Shown: piece after piece, positions 30,740-42,060 of the stretch | How positions within the stretch are numbered: the first letter of the stretch is position 1 | Layout of the letters: every line of letters starts with the position of its first letter | Source of the DNA: Isochrysis galbana | Lineage: Eukaryota; Haptophyta; Isochrysidales; Isochrysidaceae | Length of the DNA stretch: 64,000 bases | NCBI GenBank assembly: GCA_018136815.1 | Contig: CM030935.1 | Coordinates: 1,174,204-1,238,203 of the forward strand | Reading direction: 5' to 3' | Program-made: the position numbers and the translations under genes | The notes under the pieces: model-generated | Told to the model about the DNA's origin: nothing | The model's database searches: none | The model's input: only the letters and a program-made list of their open reading frames with translations

Positions 30740-31576
30740 TAGGCCCAGGTAGAAATATGCAGTTTTTGTTACCCAAATATGCAGAGAAAATATGCAAAAA
30801 ATATGCAGCGCGTCACCCAAATATGCAAAAAATATGCAGTACATATTTTATATGTGTAGGCACGAGACACGTGCGAATTGCCAATCAATCAATAGTATGG
30901 GAGTGGAGAGACAGAGAGAGAGCATTATTGAGGTAGGTAGAGGTAGATAGCACACGCACACACACATGCTCACATGCTCACAAAGCTAACACATGAGCAC
31001 ACTCAGGCTTTGCTACTCACGCTCCACGCTCCCGCTGGCGCTGATTGCGATTGAAGCGCAACATCAAAGAGGCGCACACTTGGTCCCCAAGGGAGCTGTC
31101 CCTCACAGATGGAAACATGTGTGCTAGCAATGAAAACACACGCTCACATACCGATGACGCCGGACATGCACGCTCGCGTGCGCGTGCAAGATGGTCCACA
31201 TCAATGTGGATGCCCATCCCGCAACGCAGTGCGGCGCGAGCGCGGCGCGAGCGATCTGAGGGGTGAGACGAGACATTTCAGCGCGTGGGGGGGCGGGGGG
31301 GAGGCGCTTCGGGGCAGGCAGAGAGGGGGGAGAGGGGAGAGGGAGAGGGGCCACTCACCCATGAGGCACGAGACGCCCGGCAACGGGGGGGTGATGTTAA
31401 ATACCAAGGGGGGGGGCTCCCCTCTCTCCCAATACCAAGGGGGGAGGGCTCCCCTCTCTCCCGCTCCACTTCTACCCAAATATGCAAAAATATGCAAACG
31501 TGTGTCGACATATGCAGATCTGACAAATCTACCCAAATATGCAATTGCATATGCTGCATATTTCTACCTGGGCCTA
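30740..31576. mobile_element. Complete non-autonomous hAT-type transposon (837 bp)
   Basis: The inverted ends are TAGGCCCAGGTAGAAATATG plus CAG at 30740-30762 and its reverse complement at 31554-31576. The 8-bp sequence ATTCTCAC directly flanks both sides (30732-30739 and 31577-31584). An 8-bp duplication with a short TIR is the hAT hallmark. Subterminal AAATATGCA motifs recur at least four times at the left end (30755-30845) and at least five times at the right end (31478-31560), as expected for transposase-binding arrays. Internal frames show no transposase; the middle is a G-rich block at 31270-31400. Confidence 0.85.
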
Positions 31577-31746
31577 ATTCTCACGTTCCCTCTCTCCCAC
31601 TAGCTCGCTAGCTAGCCTCGTCTCTACTCTCCGACGCCACGCGTCGCAATCCTCCGACCTTCAGTCTACCTCATCGCTCGTAGCGCTCGATGGCAGACAC
31701 TCTCAGACCCGACTCTTATTATGATCTATCAGACATCTTCCCGCGA

Positions 31747-32797
31747 GCATGTCTGGGCAAGGCTCATCTCACTCTTGGAGATGGCCTGCGAGGGCGCGCC
31801 GGCAGCTAGCGCGGAATGCGGTTCTTGCGGGGAGCTCATGGAGCTTTCCTCGGGGGTGACTACGGGCATGGTGATCGACGCACGACGCACGACGCACGGA
31901 GGGCGCGGAAGTGTGGAAGGAGGCTTGTGGGAGGTGGTGGCAGGCGACAGGGGGTGGCTCAGGCGCGTGCTTGGCTTGTATTGACTCGTTGACTCGGGGT
32001 ATAGACTCGGGAACTCGGGGGGACTCGCGTGGGAACACGGTGGGACTCGACGAAGTTGCTACAAGATCACTCCCAAGAAACCAAAAACCAAAGTCCTTGG
32101 GCTCAGAAAACTAACGTAAACACTCCGGAATCATACGATAAACAAACCCTTCCCGCGCGGCGAAGGCTGAAGTCGCGATCGCTCGTCATGCGCGAAGATA
32201 TACGGCAAGAGAGCGCATAACTACGCAAACGAAGGGTTCGAACTATCGTTAAAGTGAAACTCGTCCGCTGAAGCCAACGCGGAGGGTCGAGGAGAGATCC
32301 AAACTCGCGCGGGGGAAGAAGGCGATGTGCGGAGAGACCTTCTAGACAAGAGACGAGCAAGGGGCGACGAAACAAGACGCGAGACGTGAGGCGCGTGCCG
32401 TTCGTTCTTCCTTTCTTTTACCGAAACTGCGGTTTGGTGCCCCCTCCGCGAGAATCGCGAAGAAGAACGGACGAGATGAAGGCAATCATCGAAGGAATCG
32501 CGAGAGGAATCGAAGCGGAGGGGGGGGGAACAGCGCGCGCGGGGGGGGAACGAACGACGGCCGGAGGAAACGAACCGCGCGCGGAGGAGAAGAACCTCGC
32601 GCGGGGGGGGAGGAATAATATAACGGCCGGAGGCGACGGATGGCACGCCGAGGGGAAGAACCTGCCGCGGGGGGGCGTGGGACCGAGGGCACGGCGGGGC
32701 CGCGTGGGGGGCCGCGAGGCCGATCTCGGAGCGAGATCGCGTCCTTTCCCTTTCTTTCCCTCGCGGAGCGCGGAGAGACCCCCCACGAGATATCTTG
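31747..32797 (+). repeat. About 1-kb repeat, inverted partner of 55578-56632
   Basis: From CTCATCTCACTCTTGGAGAT to CCACGAGATATCTTG, the sequence is repeated inverted 24 kb away at high identity by eye. Its open frames (for example 32221-32829 minus) are Arg/Ser/Pro-rich and look compositional. It is followed by the GGGGAACATGCACCGCGG / AAAAAAGTTGTTAT end and then family D. Confidence 0.85.
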
Positions 32798-32809
32798 AGA
32801 CGGCGTCCC

Positions 32810-32965
32810 CCTCGCGGGGGAACATGCACCGCGGGGGAAAGCAGAGAAAAAAGTTGTTATGCTAGTCTTCATTTATTTTTAAAATACTGCTCTATATACA
32901 ACTGTGGACATTTGATCGCTCAATTCGACTGATGTCCCACAATTGACGGAACGACACCTCAGCCC
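32810..32965 (-). repeat. Repeat end with family-D terminus, copy 2
   Basis: GGGGAACATGCACCGCGG, AAAAAAGTTGTTAT, then ACAACTGTGGACATTTGATC, TCAATTCGACTGATGTCCC and ACAATTGACGGAACGACACC. The same components occur in reverse order at 51238-51375. Confidence 0.7.
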
Positions 32966-33433
32966 CAGCCTCCTCTGCCCCCTGAGCTGGCCTCCAGGAG
33001 CCTCCAGGGGTCGCCAGAGGGCAGCTGGAGGCCTGCCGCAGGCGCGCCATCGCGCGTGCCTCAGGAGAGGGGAGAGAGGGCGCAGAGAAGGGGGTGGGCG
33101 GAGCGAGAGCTCCGCCCACCGAAAAATTGGTAAGTCCCGCTCCTGTTTACAGGATAAGTCGGGACTAAAGCCGCCGCCCACTCGGAGACACAGGAGGAAG
33201 GGGGGGAAAGATCACCGGGGGGGGGGCGCGGGCCACCGGACCATACATATCTAACTAAGCCCTTCACCCCTATCCCCCTAGTAGTGCACGGGGGGAGTCG
33301 CCTTATGGCGGGGGAAGAAGGGCCGGGGGAGTGGGGGTGTAGAGTGTAGAAAGGCTATGCTACGTACTACGTGTAGTACGTAGGTAGTGGTTCCATTCGC
33401 CGCGAGTGCGGTAAGAATATTAGAAGGTTTAAA
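32966..33433 (+). mobile_element. LINE-type 3' fragment (GAATATTAGAAGG end)
   Basis: The GGCCTCCAGGAGCCTCCAGG block near 32990-33060 and the end at 33245-33433 (TAGTAGTGCACGGGGGGAG, CGCCGCGAGTGCGGTAAGAA, TATTAGAAGGTTTA) recur inverted at 37085-37640 and 41440-42060. Confidence 0.65.
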
Positions 33434-33472
33434 AAAAACATCTGAAGATTCTGGGCTATACACCTACTAGTT
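33432..33472 (-). mobile_element. LINE 3' end, meeting the previous one tail to tail
   Basis: AAAAAAAACATCTGAAGATT, then CTGGGCTATACACCTACTAG: the minus-strand 3' end of the LINE at 45.1 kb. The two elements abut at their T/A tails. Confidence 0.7.
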
Positions 33473-33504
33473 TCGGGTCTTCCCGCCACTAACTAACACC
33501 GCCC

Positions 33505-33915
33505 TTATCTTCCCTCCCAAAGGTAGGGTCGCCAATTTCGGATTGATTCCAGGGCAGCCAAGAGTTCAATCTCGGTCACCGTCCAATGGCGTTCGGCCGA
33601 GGTGAGACTGCGAGCGTAGTACCCAACGACTCGTTCACGGCTATCGTCTCCTAGCTGCGAGAGGATGCCGGCGATGCCCAACTTGTTAGCCCCATCGATC
33701 TTGACGATGAAGGGCCGATCATCCCTGGGTGGAGTCAAGACGGGCTCCGAAGTGATCGCTGTCTTTAGCTCTTGGATAGCTCGGCGACACTCCTCGGACT
33801 GGGACTCCTTTGCCACGTCGCAGCCCTTCCGCGTGAGAGCAGTGAGAGGAGCAGCCTTAGCGGCGAACTGGCGAATGAATCGACGATAGTAGGAGCAAAG
33901 CGGAGGCAAGGGAAT
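33505..33915 (-). mobile_element. Ty3/gypsy RT thumb and RNase H fragment
   Basis: Minus strand reads LCSYYRRFIRQFAAKAAPLT, LTRKGCDVAKESQ, EPVLTPPRDDRPFIVKIDG, LGIAGILSQLGDDSRER and YYARSLTSAERHWTVTEIEL. This is the RT-end tether and start of RNase H, with the first catalytic acid in KIDG. It stops at YLWEGR, cut off by LINE sequence. It begins where the RT fragment at 19.4 kb ends, so both may derive from one family. Confidence 0.88.
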
Positions 33916-34114
33916 GCAGCCACACCGCCACACCGCCGCACCGCGCCACACCTCCCATGATGGACAGTGGCTACGTGATGTCATAGAAGTTTTTCTTACG
34001 GTAACGAATCATTTTATTACGTATCTACTAGTCTCACCTCGTACTCATGGTAGCGCCAGCCTCACGTCGCCCTCTCACCCCGCGCACACGCGCCGGCAAG
34101 TTTTCTTTTTGCGT

Positions 34115-34230
34115 TGGGGGGCCCAGACGCGCCCAAATATCCTTGAAATATCCACAGCTATCTAATTCCAAAAAATCTGCCCAAATATCCAGGAGATATA
34201 TCCGGATATTTTGGCCTACCCCTACGCGCG
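34115..34230 (+). repeat. AAATATCC-rich element remnant
   Basis: CCCAAATATCC occurs twice, with AAATATCC and GGATATTTTGGCCTACCCC close by; similar to 56975-57413 (CCCAAATATCC, then GGATATCCTGGCCTGGGCC). Probably a related MITE. Confidence 0.5.
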
Positions 34231-34370
34231 AGGCAGGCAAGCCTGCCATTGAGAGAGTGGGTCAGCAGGGCAGTGGGCTCCTGGCAAGCCATCAGGCGTG
34301 CCAGGAGCATGGGTGGTTCCTCCCCCATGGCAGGGGAGGAGTGGAGAGAGGGGGGGGCTCGTGCCCCCCC

Positions 34371-34402
34371 ATGGGCGAACTAAGTATAAACTTAGTTGGC
34401 CG
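34371..34402 (-). promoter_or_regulatory. Hairpin plus ATG leader
   Basis: On the minus strand arms AACTAAG and CTTAGTT pair perfectly around TTTATA; CGCCCATGGGGGGG follows. No long coding frame follows; the copy is truncated. Confidence 0.6.
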
Positions 34403-34720
34403 GGTAGACAAATAGTGTATCTTTGGTTTTTGTAGTACCGTCCTCCCCTCCTCGGAGCGTGAAACCTGCTAGAGCCCCAGAATGCTCGCTCGAAGGTCCT
34501 CTCCCCCGACCCAGAACGCTCGAGATCCCCTAAATAGATTCTTGTGTGGGTCGGGCAGCTCGCGGAGGCAGAGGAAGGGGCCCCACTGCCCTCGGAGCGC
34601 CGACCTCTCAGCGGCTCCGCTCTGGCGCCTCCTCCTCTCGCTCTCTCCTAGTTCTCTCGTTCGACTGTTCGACTCGCCTACTCGCGCGGTAGCCACTTAG
34701 CGGGGAATCGACGAGTTCAC

Positions 34721-36939
34721 ATGTCAACCTGGCTCGCGGCCGCCTCCAGGGCGGGCAGAGCGCACCTCTCGCAGCTGAGACAGGGCTGCCGCACCGCGGC
34801 CGCCAAGGCCTCCTCCTCCGCCTCCTCTGCATCGGCAGAGATGAACAGGCCGCCAGCGGTCACAGGCTTGCCGACGGCGAGCAAGGCGGCCGGGCTCAGC
34901 GTCGGCTCGGTCACGCAGCGCATTTCGGGCCGCGTCAACAAAGGTATTCTCACGCAGCAGGCTAAGGGCAAGCGTGCCCAAAAGAAGCTGCGCAAAGAAG
35001 ACGAGCAGCGCCATGATGGGACACTGGACTTTTCACGGCGAGTCTCTGCGCTGTTGATGGGTTCCGTCCACCGTCCGAGCGAGCTTGCAGCCAAGCTGCG
35101 TGAACGATTCGGTCCAGGCGCTGTACGGCAGCTCTCGACTCATGAAGACTCTCCTGTGGTGCATGGGGATGCCCTTCTCCTCCTCCCTGCTGCTGATACA
35201 CAGGCTCACGGTATTGTTGCCGATGTCCTCTATCTGTGTGTGCCAGCTGCGGAGGCGCGGGAGCCATCCTCAGATGGGCTTCCTACTCCCAGTTCATCGC
35301 GCCACTCAAGCTCTACGGTCCGTGTCTTCTTCTTCACGGGCTCGGGCTCGTCGCGTGGTGAAGCGTTAGACGAGGGCGCCAGCTGGTCATCAACTCTTGG
35401 GAGTGCAGCTGCGTTGGGCGGCACATTGGGAAGCAGTAGCAGCGGCTTTGCACAATTCGAACGACTTTGCGTGAGCGTCTGGTGGGGGGCCTCTCCGGCA
35501 TTCGAAGAGGGGCTTTTGCGCGATCTGCGAGCTAGTGCAGTGCGCCAATTGCCTAGGCGACAAGTACTTGATAGGCTGGTACGCGATGGAGCACGAAGTG
35601 TTGCTTGAGCCCTGGTGCCGCAGCTGAAGCGTGTGGACCACTCTTGCCCGCTGCACCGCACCCCTAAACTCACCCTATGCCTCCGTGGGCCATTTTTGCC
35701 GTAGAGTGTCGAGAAGGAGGAGACCTCCTTCCAGATGGGCTCCAAGTCGAAGCTCGCCGACGGTGGGCATGACGAGATTGTGCTGAGTGGATCGGCATCC
35801 CCCGGAGCCCGTCTCCTTGATCAGCTGGCCTTCTCGCATGCTCTCCAGAGACACATGCGGCTCCAGGTGGGCGGCCGTCCTCGCAAACTTTCCGTTTTGG
35901 TGCATGATCGGTCCCCACATTTCCCCCCTCCCTCACCATTATATACCTCGCCATTCTCTGAATCCCTACCACGTGCTATGCCTACTCTCTTCTTCTTCGA
36001 CTTGAAAATGTGTTGCTCCCATCCCATTTCCAATGTGTAGCTCGTGGAGGATGAGGCAGAACGTCTTGTAAGCGCTATGAAGCGCACGGTGCGACAAGGG
36101 CTTGGCGCTCCGGTGATCCGTCGACTGCTGCCGTCGCGATTTGGAGGAGTCGAGTCATCAGCTGTGATGATGCAGAGGCTCCTTTTGTTGCGCGAATTCA
36201 ACTATGAGCCGGACATCATGTCAACACCGGATTGGCTGTGAGCACTGCTCTTCTTTCGAGGGCATCCTGCCAATATTCCCTGTCGCCCTGCACGCCCTAG
36301 CCTCGTGTGCTCACGCGATTGCTTTCTAACTTCAGATGGGACCACGACCATTCCGAGAGGGAGGCGCTATACGACGCCATGGTAGAGGAGTACGAGATCG
36401 AGGCGCGGATCGACGCTGTCAACCAGCAGCTCGACTATGCGCAGGTATGTAGTCGCAAAGGTGCAGTTCTCTTTTCGCACAACCCTTGCGGTCAGCCATC
36501 AAGTCCCGCACGAATAGGCGATGTCTAGTAGTCATGAATGCACCACTAGAAGAAGTCAACCTGTGAAAAACGAAGCACGAATAGTTGCACGGGCGAGCTT
36601 GGAGCTCTTGTGCAGTCTAAGAAGCGCTAGAGACGCATGCTGCTCTCGTAAAACTCTGTCTCAGCCATCGATCCTGCGAATTGCTTGGACCAGACTACCC
36701 TACACTCTCTAAAGGAGGACATGAACCACCGCCACTCGATGTTCATTGAGATGACCATTGTTTTGCTGATATCGTTTGAGGTCATCGTTGAAATGCATGC
36801 GCTTGGTTGGATCTCGTTACCTGGGCACCCGTTGCCATCATCTACAGCAGGAGATGGAGCTGCAAGTGTTGCGACTGGAATCGAGGATCCTTCCTCTCCT
36901 GGGATTTCACTCAAGAAAAGACACACACATCACTCATGA
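34721..36939 (+). CDS. DUF155 / RMND1-RMD1 family protein, five exons
   Basis: Exons about 34721-35563, 35705-35866, 36041-36237, 36336-36444 and 36694-36939 (about 518 aa). The N-terminus MSTWLAAASRAGRAHLSQLR is basic and Ala/Ser-rich, a likely mitochondrial presequence. The family core follows: SVWWGASPAFEEGLLRDLR, EIVLSGSASPGARLLDQLAF, SHALQRHMRLQ, LLLREFNYEPDIMSTPDWLW, EYEIEARIDAVNQQLDYAQ, LKEDMNHRHSMFIEM. A closing hydrophobic helix reads TIVLLISFEVIVEM. Family members are inner-membrane proteins supporting mitochondrial translation (RMND1) or of unknown role in yeast and plants. The end of exon 1 is uncertain (35563 or 35579), as is the C-terminal tail, which is low-complexity. Confidence 0.82.
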
Positions 36940-37640
36940 ATCAATCTTCCTCGACACTACCAAATGCCTTTAGGTTGCCCCGCAAGATGCCGCAATACCT
37001 TCCCCCGTGATATACGCGATAATTTTTAACAGATTTTTTGGCACGGGACGTCTTAATGCACCATGGTGACATGCTGGTGGTCGACTCCGTTACATACATA
37101 TTTTTTAAACCTTTTAATATTCTTACCGCACTCGCGGCGAATGGAACCACTACCCACTACAAGTAGCACGTAGCATACTCTCTACACCCCCATTCCCCGG
37201 CCCTTCTCCCCCCGCCATCAGGCGGCTCCCCCCGTACACTACTAGGGGGATTGGGGTGGAGGGCTTAGATATGGTCCGGTGGCCCGCGCCCCCCCCGGTG
37301 ATCTTTCCCCCCCTTCCTCCTGTGTCTCCGAGTGGGCGGCCGACTCTGTCTCGTCTTATCCTGTGAACAGGCGCGAGACTTACTGATTTTCCGGTGGGCG
37401 GAGCTCTCGCTCGCGCCCACCCCCTTCTCCGCGCTCTCTCTCCCCTCTCCTGCGGCACGCGTGATGGCGCGCCTGCGGCAGGCCTCCAGCTGCCCTCTGG
37501 CGGCCCCTGGAGGCTCCTGGAGGCCAGCTCAGGGGGCAGAGGAGGCTGGGGCTGGGCCCTGGTCTCCCCTGCCTCTCCCTCGCTGGCGCTCCCGAGCCTC
37601 TGGGGCCCCCACGCTGCACCTGTCTGCCTGTCGACCAGGG
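36940..37640 (-). mobile_element. LINE-type 3' fragment (minus)
   Basis: From TTTTTTAAACCTTTTAATAT (37085) through GGCGGCTCCCCCCGTACACT to the GCGCCTGCGGCAGGCCTCCA block near 37470 and a polyC-flanked CCTGTCTGCCTGTCGACCA. The reverse complement of 32970-33433, with the same order at 41440-41965. Confidence 0.65.
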
Positions 37641-38290
37641 GGGGAGGGGGGGTTTGAGCATTGGGCTGGTCACGAGGGGCCAGGATGGGCGAATGGGGCG
37701 AGCCTGTGGGGAAGGAAGTGGGTCAGTAGGGCAGTGGCCTCCTGGCAAGCCATCAGGCATGCCAGGAGGATGGGTAGTTCCTCCCCCATGGCAGGGGAGG
37801 AGTGGAGAGAGGGCGCCATTAGGCGGCTCCCCCCATGCACTACTAGGGGGATTGGGGTGAAGGGCTTAGATATGGTCCGATGCCCCCCCCCCCCCCCCCC
37901 CCGGTGATCCGTTCCCCCCTTCCTCCTACGCCTTTTGTTTTGTCGAGCCCCTCCCGCCGATTGGGTCTCCGGTGACCACCCCTTCGACAGGAGTGTTCAC
38001 CTTCGCCCCCCCTTCCCTGCGAAATTCGGCGCGAGCCACCCGCGAAAGCTGCTCCTTGTTCCGTCCAAGCCCAAGCCCCGCTACCCGAGCCACCGACTAC
38101 CGAGCCCACGTACCAGCTAGCGCCGAAACCTTCGGTGGCCGCCGCCTCACTTAGATCCGACCAACCGTTCCAGCCCACGCGGCCCAAGAGGCAGCGCAGG
38201 GGGGTGGATGGTTGTCGCCCCCCATGAGGGGAGTCGAGAGTCGAGAGAGTGGGAGGGGCGCGAGGCCCCCCTCCATGGCGACCAATCATA
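37641..38290. repeat. Mosaic of LINE-type pieces
   Basis: 37720-37800 matches 34255-34350 (CAGTGG.CTCCTGGCAAGCC, then CAGGAGGATGGGTAGTTCC). 37815-37880 repeats the 3' block again. 38277-38305 (minus) is a hairpin leader: ACTAATC and GATTGGT arms around TTAT, then CGCCATGGAGGGG. A frame at 37972-38154 is not convincing. Confidence 0.5.
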
Positions 38291-38422
38291 AGATTAGTGT
38301 GTGTAGAAAGTATACTACGTGTAGGCAGTGGTTCCATGCGCCGCGAGTGCGGTAAGAAAATTATGAATTTTTTAAGGTAATAATTCTAGGCTACATGTCG
38401 CCTGCATTTCTACACTACAGCT

Positions 38423-40921
38423 TCAGAATCGTTGTGTGGCCCACCACTTGATTTTGCGGCAATCCGAGCCATCAAAGCCTGTGTACGAGCGAGCAAGGAT
38501 TTGGCGAAGGGGTATGCGCGATGCGGTGCTTCCATTGCTCTGGATCCTGCTGTCCGCAACTGAGACGAGGTCCTCGATGGCATGTAGAGATAAATGGTGG
38601 TGAATGCGAGCAGCAGGATCAATAAGGCCGATCGATTCGTCAAGAGGACTCTCGGCCTCAACAAGTGAGAAGAAGGATTCAGCCGCATCGCGATCGAGGG
38701 GCGTGTCATTTGCAGCACAAGGTGCCTCTGTCCCCTCATCCGTGGCGTAAACCCTGGCTACTGGATGTTCTCCCGCTGCGAGAGCAGCCTTCATCTCGTC
38801 ATCGCACCGTGTCATCCGTAGCCATTGCGCCCGAAGCTTGGAAGCATCGCTCACAAAGTACGTCAGGAAAGTCAGCTGCTGCTGCCTTTTGACCTCGGCA
38901 TCTATCTCATTGTAGTCTCCAGCTCCGGGTGAGACGGCATTGTAGCCGCTTGCCAACTCCTCGCGCAACAACGCGTCGAGGCGCTTCACATCAGCAGGGC
39001 GGCTCAGGCTGATGTCCACCAATTCCTCGGGATCAACGCTCAAGTCGAAAAGTTGTGGCATGTATCCACCAAAGGTGGCATTGAGGGCCCGCGTTCCGAA
39101 GACAATGTACTTCAAAGATCCTTTCACGATGCAAAAAGAGCCCGTGTTCCCCAGATTTGAATGGAATTGTGATACGACGTAAGTCTTGCGCGGTGCCGCG
39201 GTATGAGCAAGTGTGCCGTCATCCGTGGACCATCGATCTGCCGAGACGCTGTGTGTCACGCCAAGTAACGGGGCGAGAGAAGTTCCCGCTAGCCAATCTG
39301 TAGGTTGCTGCGGCAACTGGGCAAGATCGAGGAGAGTTGGATATATGTCCAGGAGTGAAACAAGGTCAGTCACTAGACTTCCGCGGTGCGGTTCAGCGCT
39401 TGCGAAATCTGATGCCTGGGAAACTATGGATGCGAACGCAACATGCTCTCGTTGGGCATATGTTCCCATGGCACGGCGTTCAGAGGGCTTTGCATGCAGT
39501 AGATTTAAAGCGCCGCCAGAAATGATTAGTGGCACGCGCACGGAGCCCTCGTACAGCGAGTTCTTCCAGATCTGAGATAGTTGAAGGCAACGGGAGGGTC
39601 CCGTGAATAGCGTCCATCAAGTTATTGCGACAGGCTCTTGAAACTCTACAGCTCGCTTTGCGCTATCACCTGCCGATGTCCCATGTTCATCTCTCCATGA
39701 TCTGACAAAAAGATGACGATGGTCTTTTGATATAAATCCGCCTTTTTGCAAGCGGAAAGAACCTCATTGCAGATGGGGGAGCAGACGAGGGCGATCATGG
39801 TTCAAATAATGAGCTACGAGGTCCCAGCTGTTGCGAGCTCTTCGTTAGCACACATACAAGCTTTAGGTGGGTAGCAAAGCTCCTACCTCCCCCAAAAGGT
39901 AGTCAGCTTCTGCGACCATCGCGAGGTATGTCCGACGAACCTTAAAGATGTCAAAGGAGCTGAACGGAGGCTGATCATCACCCAGACCTTTGGCGATGGA
40001 CATGAAGCTATCATATGGGTGCATCGATGAGAGGCTCGTCCAAGTAGGCGGCGAGTAATGCACGCGCTTTTCATCGACAGACTCGAGCCAAGTCTGGTTC
40101 GTTTTAAATGGTGGGTGCGGTATGTTCAGAGAGCAATACATGAACCACGGTCGGATCCCAGATGAACTCTTTCCTTCGCTGGACGTCATCCGCAGCCCAG
40201 CAGCCTTCCCTTTTGCGACCAGCCACTCAATGCATTTATCGTGGATCCGCCAGTCTTCCGGATGCACGCTCGATGCCTGATCGTTCGTTAACAACATCGG
40301 GTTCGGTTTGGTGGGCCTGCGTATGTCTGCAGCTCGGGTGAGAGTGGGTATGTTGGGTCCGCCATGAAAGCCTGTCTCGGTCGGTGCCGGACCAAATCGC
40401 GCTATGATGTTGGCACCGACGTCGACTTTGCCAAAAATGGCCATTTCGTAGCCTCCGTCAGCAAGTGCGTCGAAGAAGGTGGCGTTGGCGTCTTGCCGAG
40501 CACCAATGGCGAGGCACCATGGGGTCCCGTATGCCTTTGCACATCTGCAGCGCAATCGCGGAGGCACACCAGGGCATTGGTATCCCAGCGCGAGGCGGTA
40601 CGGGCATTGGTTGGCACACGCGTGTTCGTGCGGGCCGCAGGCTCACGCTTGATCCGGCGCTCCTGTGCGATCGAGTGTGAGGCCATTATCGTTGGAGTAT
40701 GCACGTATCTGGTCGGTCCGCCTACCCGTGAGCATGCTCGTACGTGAGGGAACGCACTGCGGAGAAGCTGCGTAGGTGCGGACGAAACTGACCCCGTCGG
40801 CCGCGAGCGCATCGAGTGTTGGCGTGCGGACCCAGGCGGAGATGGGCGAGTGCGGGTCGACGACGCGCCCGTCCATCGAGTCCGACATCAGAAAGAGCAA
40901 GTTGGGCCGGCTGGTCATCAC
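38423..40921 (-). CDS. Sulfatase of the arylsulfatase-K / iduronate-sulfatase type, four exons
   Basis: Exons 40647-40921, 39887-40544, 39670-39762 and 38423-39571 join in frame to 724 aa; phases (2/1, 0, 0) agree. The start MMTSRPNLLFLMSDSMDGR gives the first metal-binding Asp. CVPSRTSMLTGRR carries the Cys (residue 56) expected to become formylglycine. Then come DALADGGYEMAIFGKVDVG, WFMYCSLNIPHPPFKT, YLLGEV, TIVIFLSDHGEMNMGHRQ (second metal site), SLYEGSVRVPLIISGG and DIYPTLLDLAQLP. The HP, SDHGE and MGHRQ blocks and order match ARSK best. By family knowledge the enzyme removes sulfate from glucuronate or similar sugars, usually in lysosomes or outside the cell, yet no signal peptide is visible at this start. 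A repeat-E copy begins 240 bp upstream. Confidence 0.92.
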
Positions 40922-41160
40922 GATCGGCCAGGAGAGATAGGGAGGAGGGGAGAGCCGGGGGCAGGAGGGAAAAGCAGGGGAAAGGGAGGGACAGGGAGGA
41001 AAAGGGGTGCGGGGACAGGGAGGGAAAGCGGGGGAGCGGGCGCGCGGAGCGAGTCGTCCGTCCGCTCCCAGATCATCTTTTGTTGAGTACTCGTACTCTA
41101 CTTTCTACTAATGATGAGTCCCTCCTACCCCACTGCTCTCCGCTTTGCTGCTGGGGGCCG

Positions 41161-41432
41161 CTGTCAGAGTTTTCTTGTTGTCCTAGTTGAATCCTAGTGC
41201 TGAGGGACTGTGCCTCATCGGCAACGGAGCCCCTACCCCGCGATGGGGGTGTGCGCGGTTGGTGCATGGCTCGTCCGGTGTATGTGGCTAGGGGTGCTAG
41301 CCAACAAGACCTCTTACAAGACTACAATTTCTAACGTCTAATGTGTGCCCCCGCCGAGAGACCACGCCAACTTCTACAACCATAGCGCGCTCGACGACGC
41401 CGCTCAAGGGTACAACACCACAACGAATAAAT
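41161..41432 (+). repeat. Repeat E, copy 3, upstream of the sulfatase gene
   Basis: Full-length match to 16859-17125: TGTCAGAGTTTTCTTGTTGT through CAAGACCTCTTACAAGACTA and CCATAGCGCGCTCGACGACG to CACCACAACGAATAAAT. A 6-base insert (CTAATG) distinguishes it after TTTCTAACGT. It is followed directly by a minus-strand LINE end. Confidence 0.88.
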
Positions 41433-42060
41433 AAAAATAAACCTTTTAATAGTCTCACCGCACACGCGGCCGTGGACCCTCTACTTTCTACTCACGTAGG
41501 AATCTTTCTACACCCCCACTTCCCCGGCCCTTCTCCCCCCGCCATAAGGCGACTCCCCCCGTGCACTACTAGGGGGATAGGGGTGAAGGGCTTAGATATG
41601 GTCCGGTGGCCCGCGCCCCCTCCCGGTGATCATTCCCCCCCTTCCTCCTGTGTCTCCGAGTGGGCGGCGGTCTCAGCCCCGACTTATCCTGTAAACAGGT
41701 GCGGGACTTACCTATTTTTCGGTGAGCGGAGCTCTCGCTCCGCCCACCCCCTTCTCCGCGCTCTCTCTCCCCTCTCCTGCGGCACGCGCGATGGCGCGCC
41801 TGCGGCAGGCCTGCAGCTGCCTGCTGGCGACCCCTGGAGGCTCCTGGAGGCCAGCTCTGGGGGAGAGGAGGCTGGGACTGGGCCCTGGTCTCCCCTGCCT
41901 CTCCCTCGCTGGCGCTCGTGAGCCTCTGGGGCCCCCAATCTGCACCTGTCTGCCTGTCGACCAGGGGGGGAGGGGGGGTTGGAGCAATGGGCTGGCCACG
42001 AGGGGCCAGGATGGGCGAATGGGGCGAGCCTGTGGGGAAGGGAGTGGGTCAGTAGGCCTT
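41433..42060 (-). mobile_element. LINE-type 3' fragment (minus)
   Basis: Starts AATAAACCTTTTAATAGTC and runs through ACTAGGGGGATAGGGGTGA, GCGATGGCGCGCCTGCGGCA and CTGCCTGTCGACCAGGGGG to 42050. Third copy of the block at 33.0 and 37.1 kb. Confidence 0.65.
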
